A program made the translations under genes and the position numbers. Below, in pieces: positions 17,246 to 27,265 of a stretch of DNA of 46,003 nt. Every line of letters begins with the position of its first letter. Positions within the stretch are counted from its first letter, which is position 1. The stretch is taken from NCBI GenBank assembly GCA_934131175.1, contig CAKOZD010000012.1, positions 1 through 46,003 on the forward strand. The letters run 5' to 3'. This DNA is from an uncultured Bacilli bacterium. Its GTDB lineage: Bacteria > Bacillota_I > Bacilli_A > RF39 > UBA660. The notes under the pieces were generated by a model. It searched no databases. It worked only from the letters and a program-made list of their open reading frames with translations, and was not told the origin of the DNA.

Positions 17246-17273
17246 TATATATAAGATAAGTGGAGTGTGTTGT

Positions 17274-20200
17274 ATGAAGAAAGTTTCTAGATTTAAAATG
17301 AAAAAAAATAGTAAGGGTTTTACTCTTGTTGAATTGTTAGGATCTATTGTTATAGTTGGAATACTATCTGTTATTGCGATAACAAATGTTTCTAAACTTA
17401 TTAATAATGCTAAAAAAGAAACTACGGAGTCTCAGAGTAAGACAATAAAAATGGCTGCTGAAAGTTATTTTCAGTCTAATACAAAATATTTGCCTAAAGA
17501 GATTGGTTCTAGTACTTATGTTTCTGCTAGTGACTTAAAAAAGGCTAATTTTATTACTACAGAACTTAGTAATTCTAATGGTGATAGTTGTATGACTAAT
17601 TCTTATGTAAAGATTTATAAAAAGTCTGCAACAGAATATGAGTATACTCCATATATTTATTGTGGTTCTGATAAACCTGCTGAGACTATTTCTCATAAAA
17701 AACCAGCAATTGATTTAAGGTTTACTGGAAAAGAAAGTGAAATAGCTGATGCAGGTATGGTAATGAAAATATATGGCGATACTGATGGTGAAAAATCAGA
17801 AACAAAAATAGATGGATATAGTTGGAATATATCTGTTGGTAATTCTACTGGTGGAGTTACTGAAGTATATAACTCTGGTACTTTGTCTGCAAATAGTGAA
17901 AAAAAATTGACTTTAAATGTTAAATTTTCTGACTACGTTGATTTATCTGGTTATAATACTTTTTATATCGGAGTAGAAGTAATAAATGAATTTGGAGAGA
18001 CTGCTTCTAAAAATGGTCAAGTTGATGGTGACAGTATAAAGGATTATGTTGATACAATTCCTCCATCTTGTAGTCGTATTGTAACAGGATTAGATAATAA
18101 TGTTATGTTAGGTGATAGTGTTACATTAGACGATAGCGAAAAACTTGCATATTATTATAATGCAATGTCATGGGTAGGTAAAAATAATGGCGGTAAAAAT
18201 GCTGGCAAAAGACTTATTACAATTGAATGCAATGATAATGCTAATGGTAGTGGTTGTAAACGTCCAAAATTTTCAAAATCATGGCCAAACAATAAAACTG
18301 CTATGAGTAAATTTGGTGCTGAATATGGCTATATTTATATATATGATAATCGTGATATTGTAGATGGAAGAAGTCAAGATGAAGATTATGAAACTAAAAC
18401 TGAAGTTCCTTATGAAAAGAAAGTTATGATTGATAATGAAACAGGTAATTTTACTGCATGTAAAGTTCCAGTTAAAGTTGATTTGGCTGCTCCTCTTGCT
18501 AAAGTAACGGCCTATACTGATAGTTCATTTAGTGCTAGTAAGAAAGTATCAAGTACGTTTAAAGCAGGAGACGTTGAGTATGCTAAGGCTATGAAAGAAT
18601 CTGGTTATACTTCACTTAATACTACTATAGATGCATCAAGTTATGATAATGTTGTTAATTTAGATGATAAAGCAGTAAAGTGGCTTAATGCTACTTATTA
18701 TCCTACAGGTGTTAGATATAAAGTAGAAGTTACAGATAACTTGCATCTTGACCATTGGAAATGGGAAGTAAATGCTCCATATGAAGTAAAAGACCCAAAA
18801 GATTCAGAACTTTCTATAACTTCAGATAATGATGGTGCTTCAGGAACTTTCTGTACTGGTAGTAAGAATGACAAAGAAACTTGTACTGCAATAGATAGTG
18901 ATCATGGTTATCGTAATGCTACAATTGATATAGGTTTTAATAAAGAAGGACGTCGTCATGGTAAATTAACAATATGGGATGCTGCTGGTAATAGTATATC
19001 TTTTGATATATTTGCAAATTTAGATAGAAGAAATCCTGAAAAACCAGTATTAAGAGCAGAAAACACTAAGGCTGGTTCAGAGTATGGATTTGCAGATGGA
19101 AAACAGTTAACTGATGAGTCTGCTTGGTCAAAAGATAAGACTGGTGTTACGATTTTAGCTGATACAAAAAAAGTACCAAGCTATGATAGAGCGTATCCTG
19201 GAGCATCATATGATATGTCTGGTCATTACAATTATATGTATAGCTATAATTTTGAGGGAAAAGGTTGGTCTGATTGGAAATTTTTATCTAATAAGGTAAA
19301 TTACGATATTACAACAAATGGTGAAACTCTTGTTAAGTTTAAAGCCTGTGATATAGCAGGAAACTGTGGTGAAGAATCCGATGCAAGAAAAGTTCTTTTT
19401 GATAATATTGCTCCTACATGTAATGAAAAAGCTACATTATATCTTAAGGATGAAAATGGTAATGTATCAACCTCAACCTATATAAGCGGTACATGGGTTA
19501 ATAAAAAGGGAAGCGTTCGCATTGAAACAGTTTGTAATGATGATGATCATGGCAAATCAAAAGTAAAAGTTAGTAAATGTGTAAAGGATTTTTTCACTGA
19601 TTATTCTACAGAGATAGATACAAGAACTGCTAGAGTCGGTGGCGATAATATTTCAAAAACTATAAGAGATTATGCTGGAAATACAACAGTTTGTTCAAAA
19701 GATTATGAAGTAAAAATTGATACACATGATCCTACTTGTACATTAAGTTCTACGGTTGATGGTAAAGATTATAATAAAAAGTGGATTAATCAAAATGTTA
19801 TTGTGAGAGCAATTTGTGATGACCCTCATGGTAGAATAAAGAGTAAATGTGATAGTAGTGTAAACAATAGTGTGTTTTATGAATATAACTCAAATATAAA
19901 TACTACAACTGCTGGAGCTAAAGGTGATGGTAAAGTTGGAAGAATATATGATATTGCTGGAAATTATGCGGATTGTGCTGCAGATGAAATTGTAAAAATA
20001 GATAAGGATAAGCCAGAATGTTCAGTAAAAGCAATAACAAAAAATAATAATAAGGAATATAATGGAGATTGGACTAATCAAACAGTCACTGTTACAGCAA
20101 CTTGTTCTGATAAAGGAGGAAGTGATTGCACCAAAACTTTTTTAGAAAAAGATTATTCTTCTGATACTAGTGGACAAGCAGGTGTCGTCGGTGTTAATAA

Positions 20201-21071
20201 AGGTGGAAGTTTTACAGATGGTGCTGGTAATTCTGTAAATTGTAAAACTGTTGGAGTTTATGTTGATAAGACTAAACCTACTTGTAAATTAAGTGGTGGT
20301 GATAGTTCTTGGACTAATGGTTCTCGTACTATAGTAGGTACTTGTACTGATAAAGGCGGAAGTGGTTGTGCAGGAAATATTTCTAAGAGCTATTCTGCAA
20401 GTGATGGTAAAATTTTAAATACTAATGTTGGTGCTGGAGCAAATGGTTCGGCTGGTACTGTTAAAGATAAGGCTGGTAATGAATCATCTGATTGTACATC
20501 ATTACAAAAAGTAAAAAGTGATAAACAAAGTCCTAGTGTTAGTTGTAGTGTTAGTGATAAAACAGCATCTGCTTCTGGTAGTGATGGTAGTGGATCTGGT
20601 ATTTCAAAAACATATATAAAATTTACTTCTACAAATGTTAAACCAAGTAGTGGTTTTACGGCTGCTTCAAGTTTAAGTGGTCCTACAAATTGTGGTAATA
20701 CTTATTATGCGTGGGCGTATTCTAAAGATAATGTAGGTAATACTAGCGATGTTAAATCTTGTGGTTCTTATAAAACTGGATCTTGTGTAAATAAATATTA
20801 TTTATGTAGAAGTAATTGTGATCACGGGGGAAGTGGACCATATGATGATTTATCTTGGACTCAAATTCATCATGGTGCTAACTTTGGTAGTGAATCTGGT
20901 ATTGCTTATGGTAAAAACAGATGGGTTAAATGGACATCTAAGTCAGGTAATTTTAGATTGGTTTCTAGTGTACAAACACATACAGGAACTGTTGCAAGCA
21001 AATATATATATAAAGGTTGTATAACAAAAAGTACAACATCTGGCGATTGCTCAGATACTTGTAGTGGTTAG
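17274..21071 (+). CDS. Giant prepilin-like surface protein, paralogue of the 13298-16729 product
   Basis: ATG 17274 is 8 bases after TGGAG; an in-frame GTG at 17265 overlaps that site. The product has 1265 residues. The basic leader ends at G15, then FTLVELLGSIVIVGILSVIA (F16 predicted to be N-methylated). The head (about 40-140) is clearly paralogous to the second prepilin: both contain K-M-A-A-E-S-Y, Y-T-P-Y-x-Y-C-G and VTDNLHLDHW. There is no EF-hand loop at the equivalent place. Ig-like repeats open at about residues 710, 820, 912, 1000 and 1085, each with D-x-x-x-P and most with paired Cys. The final 95 residues are a unique tip with CRSNCDHGG and four further Cys. A shared shaft with a different tip suggests different binding specificities; this is inference. 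Confidence 0.87.
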   Translation: MKKVSRFKMKKNSKGFTLVELLGSIVIVGILSVIAITNVSKLINNAKKETTESQSKTIKMAAESYFQSNTKYLPKEIGSSTYVSASDLKKANFITTELSNSNGDSCMTNSYVKIYKKSATEYEYTPYIYCGSDKPAETISHKKPAIDLRFTGKESEIADAGMVMKIYGDTDGEKSETKIDGYSWNISVGNSTGGVTEVYNSGTLSANSEKKLTLNVKFSDYVDLSGYNTFYIGVEVINEFGETASKNGQVDGDSIKDYVDTIPPSCSRIVTGLDNNVMLGDSVTLDDSEKLAYYYNAMSWVGKNNGGKNAGKRLITIECNDNANGSGCKRPKFSKSWPNNKTAMSKFGAEYGYIYIYDNRDIVDGRSQDEDYETKTEVPYEKKVMIDNETGNFTACKVPVKVDLAAPLAKVTAYTDSSFSASKKVSSTFKAGDVEYAKAMKESGYTSLNTTIDASSYDNVVNLDDKAVKWLNATYYPTGVRYKVEVTDNLHLDHWKWEVNAPYEVKDPKDSELSITSDNDGASGTFCTGSKNDKETCTAIDSDHGYRNATIDIGFNKEGRRHGKLTIWDAAGNSISFDIFANLDRRNPEKPVLRAENTKAGSEYGFADGKQLTDESAWSKDKTGVTILADTKKVPSYDRAYPGASYDMSGHYNYMYSYNFEGKGWSDWKFLSNKVNYDITTNGETLVKFKACDIAGNCGEESDARKVLFDNIAPTCNEKATLYLKDENGNVSTSTYISGTWVNKKGSVRIETVCNDDDHGKSKVKVSKCVKDFFTDYSTEIDTRTARVGGDNISKTIRDYAGNTTVCSKDYEVKIDTHDPTCTLSSTVDGKDYNKKWINQNVIVRAICDDPHGRIKSKCDSSVNNSVFYEYNSNINTTTAGAKGDGKVGRIYDIAGNYADCAADEIVKIDKDKPECSVKAITKNNNKEYNGDWTNQTVTVTATCSDKGGSDCTKTFLEKDYSSDTSGQAGVVGVNKGGSFTDGAGNSVNCKTVGVYVDKTKPTCKLSGGDSSWTNGSRTIVGTCTDKGGSGCAGNISKSYSASDGKILNTNVGAGANGSAGTVKDKAGNESSDCTSLQKVKSDKQSPSVSCSVSDKTASASGSDGSGSGISKTYIKFTSTNVKPSSGFTAASSLSGPTNCGNTYYAWAYSKDNVGNTSDVKSCGSYKTGSCVNKYYLCRSNCDHGGSGPYDDLSWTQIHHGANFGSESGIAYGKNRWVKWTSKSGNFRLVSSVQTHTGTVASKYIYKGCITKSTTSGDCSDTCSG
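19400..20640 (+). repeat. Tandem Ig-like protein repeats in the third prepilin
   Basis: About five repeats of 85-110 residues marked by D-x-x-x-P-x-C openings, W-x-N-(Q/K/G) strands and A-G-N turns near the end. They are the same repeat family as in the second prepilin, suggesting duplication of a common ancestral gene. Confidence 0.75.
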
Positions 21072-21082
21072 GAGAGTAGATT

Positions 21083-21817
21083 ATGAAGAATAATAGAAAA
21101 ATAGTTATTATAGTTTGTACAATAATTATTCTTTTAGCGGTAATTTTACTTCTTATTGGAATATTTGGTAAGAAAAGTATTATTAGTAATAGCAAAAAGA
21201 ATTTAAATAGTACTCCTTTAGTAGAAGAAAAACAAGTTGAACATTTAAAAACTGATTTTGAACTCGTAAACAATTGTAGAGCAGACAAATGTGACATAAA
21301 AAGAGAAGGATGTTATCAAACTTTTGAATATCCTAAAGATACAATTGATTTAATTAAAAACTTAATTGATTTAAATAATAAAGAAATAAAAGAGTTAAAA
21401 AAAATACATGAAAGTTCTGATACTAAGAATGATTTAGAGTGTTCTAGTGTTTCTAATCAATATAAACATCGTTATCTTGCAAGTAATATTGTTCATTATA
21501 CATCTAATGAAAATTTCTATTGTATTGCGTTTGACAAAGAAATAATTGATTATTGTAAAAATTCATCTAATATAGAATTAACACATATCACTAATTATTC
21601 TAAAAAAGATAATAGAGAGTATACTCAAGATGAGATGAAAGCATATTTTGGAATTACAGATGAAGATATAATAAAATATTTAAAGTTGAGTGATGTTAAA
21701 TCTATTCAAGTATTTTATGATTTTGATGATACTATTCAGGCTTATTATGAATTAAATAATGGTGTTAATAATCTTGGTGATATTACAGATATTGTTACAT
21801 TTGGTGATAAAAACTAG
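21083..21817 (+). CDS. Single-pass membrane protein with Cys-containing extracellular domain
   Basis: ATG start behind AGGAG, 11 bases after the third prepilin stop and ending in a terminator, so it is co-transcribed with the prepilin. The product has 244 residues: a basic N-terminus, one strongly hydrophobic helix (about 7-29), a linker, then an alpha/beta ectodomain with Cys at about 66, 71, 78, 116, 140 and 150. It is larger than, and not obviously homologous to, the small partners of the other two prepilins, though topology and position match. I do not recognise a family. Confidence 0.78.
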   Translation: MKNNRKIVIIVCTIIILLAVILLLIGIFGKKSIISNSKKNLNSTPLVEEKQVEHLKTDFELVNNCRADKCDIKREGCYQTFEYPKDTIDLIKNLIDLNNKEIKELKKIHESSDTKNDLECSSVSNQYKHRYLASNIVHYTSNENFYCIAFDKEIIDYCKNSSNIELTHITNYSKKDNREYTQDEMKAYFGITDEDIIKYLKLSDVKSIQVFYDFDDTIQAYYELNNGVNNLGDITDIVTFGDKN

Positions 21818-21838
21818 TGTTTTGCACTAGTTTTTTTG
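21809..21838 (+). terminator. Rho-independent terminator of the third prepilin operon
   Basis: A 9-bp stem (AAACTAGTG at 21811-21819, CACTAGTTT at 21825-21833) overlapping the stop codon, followed by further T's to 21838. Confidence 0.9.
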
Positions 21839-21860
21839 TTATAATAATTTTGGTGATATT

Positions 21861-24167
21861 ATGAATACGGAATTTAAAATAATAGTATGTCCTAATGATG
21901 AAAAAATAAAAATATTAGAGAATTTAAATAAAGATTCAGAATTATATAATGTTAAATTTATGAGTAAAGAAGAATTTATTAAAAATTATTTTTTTGATTA
22001 TACAGTTGATACAATTTACTATTTAATGGATAAATATAAATTTAATTTAGATGTTTGTAAAGTATATTTAAAAAATATGTTAGTAATAGATGTTTTTAAA
22101 GAATATGAAAGTATTAAATTAAACTTTTTAAAAGATTTAAAGAAAGAGTTAATTTCTAAGAATTTGCTTAAAGAAAATTTATTTTTTAGAGAGTATATAA
22201 AAAATAAAAAAATAGAAGTAAGAAATTATTTTGATTTAGATAAATATGAAGAAGAAGCATTAAATTATAAAGTAGAGATACCTACTAGTACAATAAATGC
22301 AGCTGTTTATGAATGTAGTGGTATTGAAGATGAAGTTAATTTTGTTGCTTTAAAAATAATAGAATTACTAAATAATGGTATTGATATAAATAAAATATCT
22401 CTTGCAAATGTTTCTAGTGATTATTACTATATTTTAGATAAAGTATTTTCATATTATAATATTCCTATTAATATTGATTTTAAAGATTCTATTTATAATA
22501 CTTTAACTGTAAAAGAGTTTTTAAATAATTATGAAATTGACTTAGAAGATAAAAATAAAAGTATTGTTAATAGAAAACTTATAAATATAGTTAGTAGTTT
22601 ATCTTCAATTGATCAAAGTACTGATATTTATAGAAAGTTGTTAATTGATAAGTTAAAAAATACTTATTTTAGTCCAGTAAAGCTTACTAATGCAGTTAAT
22701 ATAAGAGATTTAAATACTTATAGTTTTAGTGATGATGAGTATGTTTTTGTACTTGGGTTTAATCAAGATAGTTTACCTCGTATGCATAAAGATATTGAGT
22801 ATATTACTGATTCTATTAAGAGTGAAGTTTCAATGTATGATGTTAGTTATTTAAATAAGAGAGGTAAAGATACAGTTATTTATTTACTTAGTAGAATTAA
22901 AAATCTATTTTTATCTTATAAGTTAAGTACTCCATTTCAATCTTTTTATAGAAGTAGTTTGATTAATGATTTAGGGCTTGAAGTTATAAAAACTGAAATA
23001 GATAAGTATAAATATTCTAATTTATATAATATGTTAAGGCTCGGAGAAAAGTTAGATAAGTTTTATTTATTTGGAGAAAAAGACAGTTCACTAGAACTTT
23101 TAAATACACATTATTCTATTCCTTATAAGACATATACTAATAAGTTTACGGGGATAGATAAGAATTTATATTTAAATAGTATTAGTAAACCAATTAAACT
23201 TTCATATACTTCTTTAAATAGTTTTAATGAATGTGGGTTTAAATATTATATAAATTATGTTTTAAAGTTAGATGATTATACAGATAGTTTTGCATCTTTT
23301 ATAGGATCAATGTACCACGAAATACTTACTTTATATAGAAATAATAATTTTGATTTTCTGTATGAATTTAAAAAGTATTTAGAAAAGAGAGAGTTAAGTT
23401 TAAAAGAGAAGTTATTTCTTGTAAAGATTGAGGCGGACTTAGTAGAATTAATTGAAGTAATAAAAAAACAGAATATGATTACGGGATTTAATGATGAAGA
23501 GTATGAAAGACGTTGTGAAGTAAGTCTTAGTGATGAAGTTAAGTTTATTGGTTTTATTGATAAAATAATGTATTATAAAAAAGCAAATGATACTTATTTT
23601 AGTATAGTAGATTATAAAACTGGTACAATAGATACACATATAGAACCTATTAAATATGGACTTCATATGCAACTTCCAACATACTTATATTTAATTAATA
23701 AATCTCATGTTTTTGATAGTCCAATATTTACAGGAATTTATTATCAAAATATATTATTTAATTATCCTACTTGGAGTAGTAAATATGAAAGTGAAAAGAA
23801 AGATAGATATAAATTAAAAGGTTATTCTACAGATGATACATTAATACTTGAGAGGTTTGATCCAACAATTGAAAATAGTGAACTTATTAAGAGTATGAAG
23901 TATGATGAAATAAAGGGATTTAGTAGATATAGTAAAGTGATGGATAAAGTTATGGCTGATGAGTTAGTTGATTATACTGAAAAAACAATTAGAAAAGGAA
24001 TGCTTGATATAATGGATGCTAAATTTGATATAAATCCAAAAGTTTATGATAAAGATAATGTTTCATGTAAATTCTGTAAGTTTAAAGATTTATGTTTTAT
24101 GAAAGAGAAAGATTTAAATTACCTTGATAAGGTAGATGATTTGAGTTTTTTAGGAGGTGACGAGTAA
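21861..24167 (+). CDS. addB: AddB-like nuclease subunit of the AddAB recombination complex, short form
   Basis: ATG start behind GGTGAT. The product has 768 residues against about 1150 for B. subtilis AddB. The C-terminal PD-(D/E)XK nuclease motif is present (GFIDK and IVDYKTGT, about 560-590). The iron-sulfur Cys set typical of AddB is complete: Cys458, Cys736, Cys739 and Cys745. No Walker A motif is visible at the N-terminus, and the helicase-like half is shortened; RVFVLGFNQDSLPR-type sequence (YVFVLGFNQDSLPRM) remains. The complex resects DNA double-strand breaks for RecA loading. Its stop overlaps the addA start by 1-2 bases. Identity rests on motifs and coupling to addA. Confidence 0.85.
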   Translation: MNTEFKIIVCPNDEKIKILENLNKDSELYNVKFMSKEEFIKNYFFDYTVDTIYYLMDKYKFNLDVCKVYLKNMLVIDVFKEYESIKLNFLKDLKKELISKNLLKENLFFREYIKNKKIEVRNYFDLDKYEEEALNYKVEIPTSTINAAVYECSGIEDEVNFVALKIIELLNNGIDINKISLANVSSDYYYILDKVFSYYNIPINIDFKDSIYNTLTVKEFLNNYEIDLEDKNKSIVNRKLINIVSSLSSIDQSTDIYRKLLIDKLKNTYFSPVKLTNAVNIRDLNTYSFSDDEYVFVLGFNQDSLPRMHKDIEYITDSIKSEVSMYDVSYLNKRGKDTVIYLLSRIKNLFLSYKLSTPFQSFYRSSLINDLGLEVIKTEIDKYKYSNLYNMLRLGEKLDKFYLFGEKDSSLELLNTHYSIPYKTYTNKFTGIDKNLYLNSISKPIKLSYTSLNSFNECGFKYYINYVLKLDDYTDSFASFIGSMYHEILTLYRNNNFDFLYEFKKYLEKRELSLKEKLFLVKIEADLVELIEVIKKQNMITGFNDEEYERRCEVSLSDEVKFIGFIDKIMYYKKANDTYFSIVDYKTGTIDTHIEPIKYGLHMQLPTYLYLINKSHVFDSPIFTGIYYQNILFNYPTWSSKYESEKKDRYKLKGYSTDDTLILERFDPTIENSELIKSMKYDEIKGFSRYSKVMDKVMADELVDYTEKTIRKGMLDIMDAKFDINPKVYDKDNVSCKFCKFKDLCFMKEKDLNYLDKVDDLSFLGGDE

Positions 24168-27100
24168 TGGCATGGACTGCTGAACAACAAGAAGCAATAG
24201 ATAAGGAAGGCACAAATATTATTGTATCTGCTGGTGCAGGTTCTGGAAAAACTGCTGTTTTAACAGCTAGAGTACAAAGAAAGTTAAAAACTGGAGTTCA
24301 TGTTAATGAGTTACTTGTTTTGACATTTACAAATGCTGCGGCAGCTGAGATGAAAGATAGAATTCGTGATACTATTAATTCAACTCCAGGGCTTGAAGCG
24401 GAGGCTAATTTAATAGATGGAGCATATATCACAACATTTGACTCATTTTCACTTTCTATGGTTAAAAAATATCATGATAGACTTAATGTTACAAATAAAA
24501 TAAAAATAAGCGATGAAGTTGTAATCGATATTAAAAAACATGAATTACTTGATGAGATATTTGATGAATACTATGAAAATCCAAGTGAGGAGTTTAAAAA
24601 ATTAATTAGTGACTTTTGTCTTAAGGATGATAAAGAATTAAAAGAATATATTTTGAATACTTATAAAAAAATTGAATTAAAATATGATAAAGAAAAGTAT
24701 TTAAGAGATTATTTTGAAATAGAAAATGATTCTAAGATTGATTCTTATATTTTAGAGTTTGTTGATATTTTAAAGAAGAAACAAAGTGATATGAGAGAGT
24801 TAATGATTTCACTAAATGATTATTTTGATGGAGACTTTATTGGTAAAGTTGAAGACTCATTAGGTGGAATTCTTAATGCTTCAAGTTATGAAGAATTTGT
24901 TCGAGGATGTTCTTATAAGAGTGTAACTATTCCTAAGAATAGTGATGCAGAAGGAAAGGCTATTAAAGGAACTTTGTTTGATATTGCGAAAGAAATAAAA
25001 GAGTTATGTATATATGAAGATACATCAGCAATGAGAGATGAAATATTATCAACTAAGAGTTCTATTAAAGTTATTGTTGATATTTTAAGAGTACTTGATA
25101 AAAGATTAGAAGAATATAAAATGGAAAATGAAATATTTAATTTTACAGATATTTCTCGTATGGCTATTAAAGTAGTAGATGAAAATGATGATATTCGTGA
25201 AGAATTAAAAAATAGTTTTAATGAAATATTAGTTGATGAGTATCAAGATACAAGTGATACTCAAGAAAAGTTTATTTCTCTTATTTCTAATAATAATGTT
25301 TATATGGTAGGAGATATTAAACAGTCAATTTATAGATTTAGAAATGCTAATCCATATATTTTTAAAAATAAATATGATACTTACCGTGATACAGATGCTG
25401 GAATAAAAATAGATTTATTAAAAAACTTTAGATCTAGAAAGGAAGTTCTTGATAATATTAATTTACTATTTGATTTATTTATGGATGATAGAATAGGTGG
25501 AGCAGACTATAAAGTAAGTCACAGAATGGTATTTGGAAATATGGATTATATAGAAAAAGGTAGTACTAATCAAAACTATGATTTTTCAGTAATAACATAT
25601 AAGAATGATTTAGGAAGAATTACAAAAGATGAAGAAGAAGCTTTTATTATTGGAAATGACATTAAAGAAAAGATAGAAAATAAGTTTCAAGTATTTGATA
25701 AGAAAAAAAGAATACTTAGAGATATCGAATATAGTGACTTTGTAATACTTCTTGATAAGAGTAAAAACTTTGAATTATATAAGAAGATATTTGAGTACTT
25801 ACATATACCATTATCAATATTAAAAGAAGAGTCTTTGAAAAAAGATGATGATGTAGTAATACTTAGAAATTTACTTAGACTTATTAAATGCGTAAAAGAA
25901 AAAGACTTTGGTACTGAGTTTAAATATACTTTTATGTCTGTTTCACGTAGTTTTTTATTTAGATTAGATGATGATGTAATCTATAGTTATTTAGTTAATA
26001 AGAATTATAGTGATTCAGAACTTTATAAGTTATGCTTAGAACTAGCAACTAAAATGGATTATATAAGTGCAACTGAGTTTATAAGAGAAGTTTTAAAGAC
26101 TTTTAATTATGAAGAGAAGTTACTTACTGTTGGTAATGTTAAATCATTCAGAATAAGATGCGAATATTTTTATAATTTAATTAGTGATTATTCTAGTACT
26201 GGAAAGACTGTATATGACTTTATAGATTATTTAAATGAGATATTTGAAAGTGGGTATGAACTTAAATTTAATGTTAATAGTGGTAGTAGTAATAGTTGTA
26301 AGATTATGACTATTCATAAGTCTAAAGGTCTTGAATTTCCTATTTGTTATTTTGCTGGTTTTTCTTCTAAGTTTAATTTAATGGATTTAAAAGAAAAAAT
26401 TATTTTTGATAATAGATATGGATTTATTTTACCTAAAGTAGATGGTTATTATAAAGATACTATTTTGAAGACTTTATTAAAATATAATACTAAATTAGAA
26501 GAGATTAGTGAAAAGATTAGACTTTTATATGTTGCGGTTACTCGTGCTAAAGAAAAAATGATTATTGTTATGCCAGAACAAGTTGAAGAAAGAGAAGTTT
26601 TAGATATAGTACCTAGTTATATACGTGAGAAGTATAATTCATTTTTATCAATTATGCAGTCAATATATTCTAGTCTACTTCCATATATTATTAAGAGTGA
26701 TGTAGAAGCAACAAAGGATTATTTAAATAATAGTAAGACTCTTTCAAATGACTTAGTACTTAATAATGATAGTTTGGATGTAAATGAGATAAGTATTGAT
26801 ACTTCTGTTATTAGTGAAGGACATTTTTCTAAAGAGAATATGCATATTTCAACAAAAGAAGAAAATGATATGATGGATTTTGGTACTAAAGTGCATGAAA
26901 TACTTGAAGAAGTTGATTTTAATAATACTAGTAGTTTAGATTTAGTTGATCAACGTATTAAAAATAAAATACTTGCTTTTATTAATAGTGATTTAATGAA
27001 GGATAAATTGAATTTAAATATGTATAAAGAATATGAGTTTATTGATAATACAGAGGAGTCTACTCTTCATGGAATAATCGACTTATTAATTGAGGGTGAA

Positions 27101-27265
27101 GATATGACTATAATTGATTATAAGTTAAAAAATATTGATGATAGTGCTTATGATAAACAACTTAATGGATATAGAAGTTTTATTGAGAAAAAGACTGGTA
27201 AAAAGACAAGATGCTTTTTATATTCTATATTAGATGAAGTTTATAGAGAGGTTTTAAATGATTAA
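24167..27265 (+). CDS. addA: AddA helicase-nuclease subunit
   Basis: ATG start overlapping the addB stop, with AGGTGACGAG upstream. The product has 1032 residues, slightly short for AddA (about 1200). UvrD/Rep superfamily 1 helicase motifs are clear: AGAGSGKT (Walker A, about 22-29), LTFTNAAAAEMKDRI (motif Ia), LVDEYQDTSD (Walker B, about 354-363), VGDIKQSIYRFR (motif III), TIHKSKGLEFP (motif V) and LYVAVTRAK (motif VI). A C-terminal RecB-type nuclease follows, with GIIDLL and TIIDYKLKN. It works with AddB to unwind and degrade DNA ends until a Chi-like site is met. Confidence 0.95.
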   Translation: MAWTAEQQEAIDKEGTNIIVSAGAGSGKTAVLTARVQRKLKTGVHVNELLVLTFTNAAAAEMKDRIRDTINSTPGLEAEANLIDGAYITTFDSFSLSMVKKYHDRLNVTNKIKISDEVVIDIKKHELLDEIFDEYYENPSEEFKKLISDFCLKDDKELKEYILNTYKKIELKYDKEKYLRDYFEIENDSKIDSYILEFVDILKKKQSDMRELMISLNDYFDGDFIGKVEDSLGGILNASSYEEFVRGCSYKSVTIPKNSDAEGKAIKGTLFDIAKEIKELCIYEDTSAMRDEILSTKSSIKVIVDILRVLDKRLEEYKMENEIFNFTDISRMAIKVVDENDDIREELKNSFNEILVDEYQDTSDTQEKFISLISNNNVYMVGDIKQSIYRFRNANPYIFKNKYDTYRDTDAGIKIDLLKNFRSRKEVLDNINLLFDLFMDDRIGGADYKVSHRMVFGNMDYIEKGSTNQNYDFSVITYKNDLGRITKDEEEAFIIGNDIKEKIENKFQVFDKKKRILRDIEYSDFVILLDKSKNFELYKKIFEYLHIPLSILKEESLKKDDDVVILRNLLRLIKCVKEKDFGTEFKYTFMSVSRSFLFRLDDDVIYSYLVNKNYSDSELYKLCLELATKMDYISATEFIREVLKTFNYEEKLLTVGNVKSFRIRCEYFYNLISDYSSTGKTVYDFIDYLNEIFESGYELKFNVNSGSSNSCKIMTIHKSKGLEFPICYFAGFSSKFNLMDLKEKIIFDNRYGFILPKVDGYYKDTILKTLLKYNTKLEEISEKIRLLYVAVTRAKEKMIIVMPEQVEEREVLDIVPSYIREKYNSFLSIMQSIYSSLLPYIIKSDVEATKDYLNNSKTLSNDLVLNNDSLDVNEISIDTSVISEGHFSKENMHISTKEENDMMDFGTKVHEILEEVDFNNTSSLDLVDQRIKNKILAFINSDLMKDKLNLNMYKEYEFIDNTEESTLHGIIDLLIEGEDMTIIDYKLKNIDDSAYDKQLNGYRSFIEKKTGKKTRCFLYSILDEVYREVLND

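Noticed and set aside
20965..21297. 110-codon minus-strand frame overlapping the third prepilin and its partner
   Set aside because: It crosses two well-supported genes on the opposite strand, has biased hydrophobic composition from AT-rich antisense, and has no ribosome site in context.
13298..21817. Prophage or mobile-element origin of the giant genes
   Set aside because: No integrase, transposase, terminal repeats or composition change is seen; promoters, terminators and base use match neighbouring housekeeping genes.
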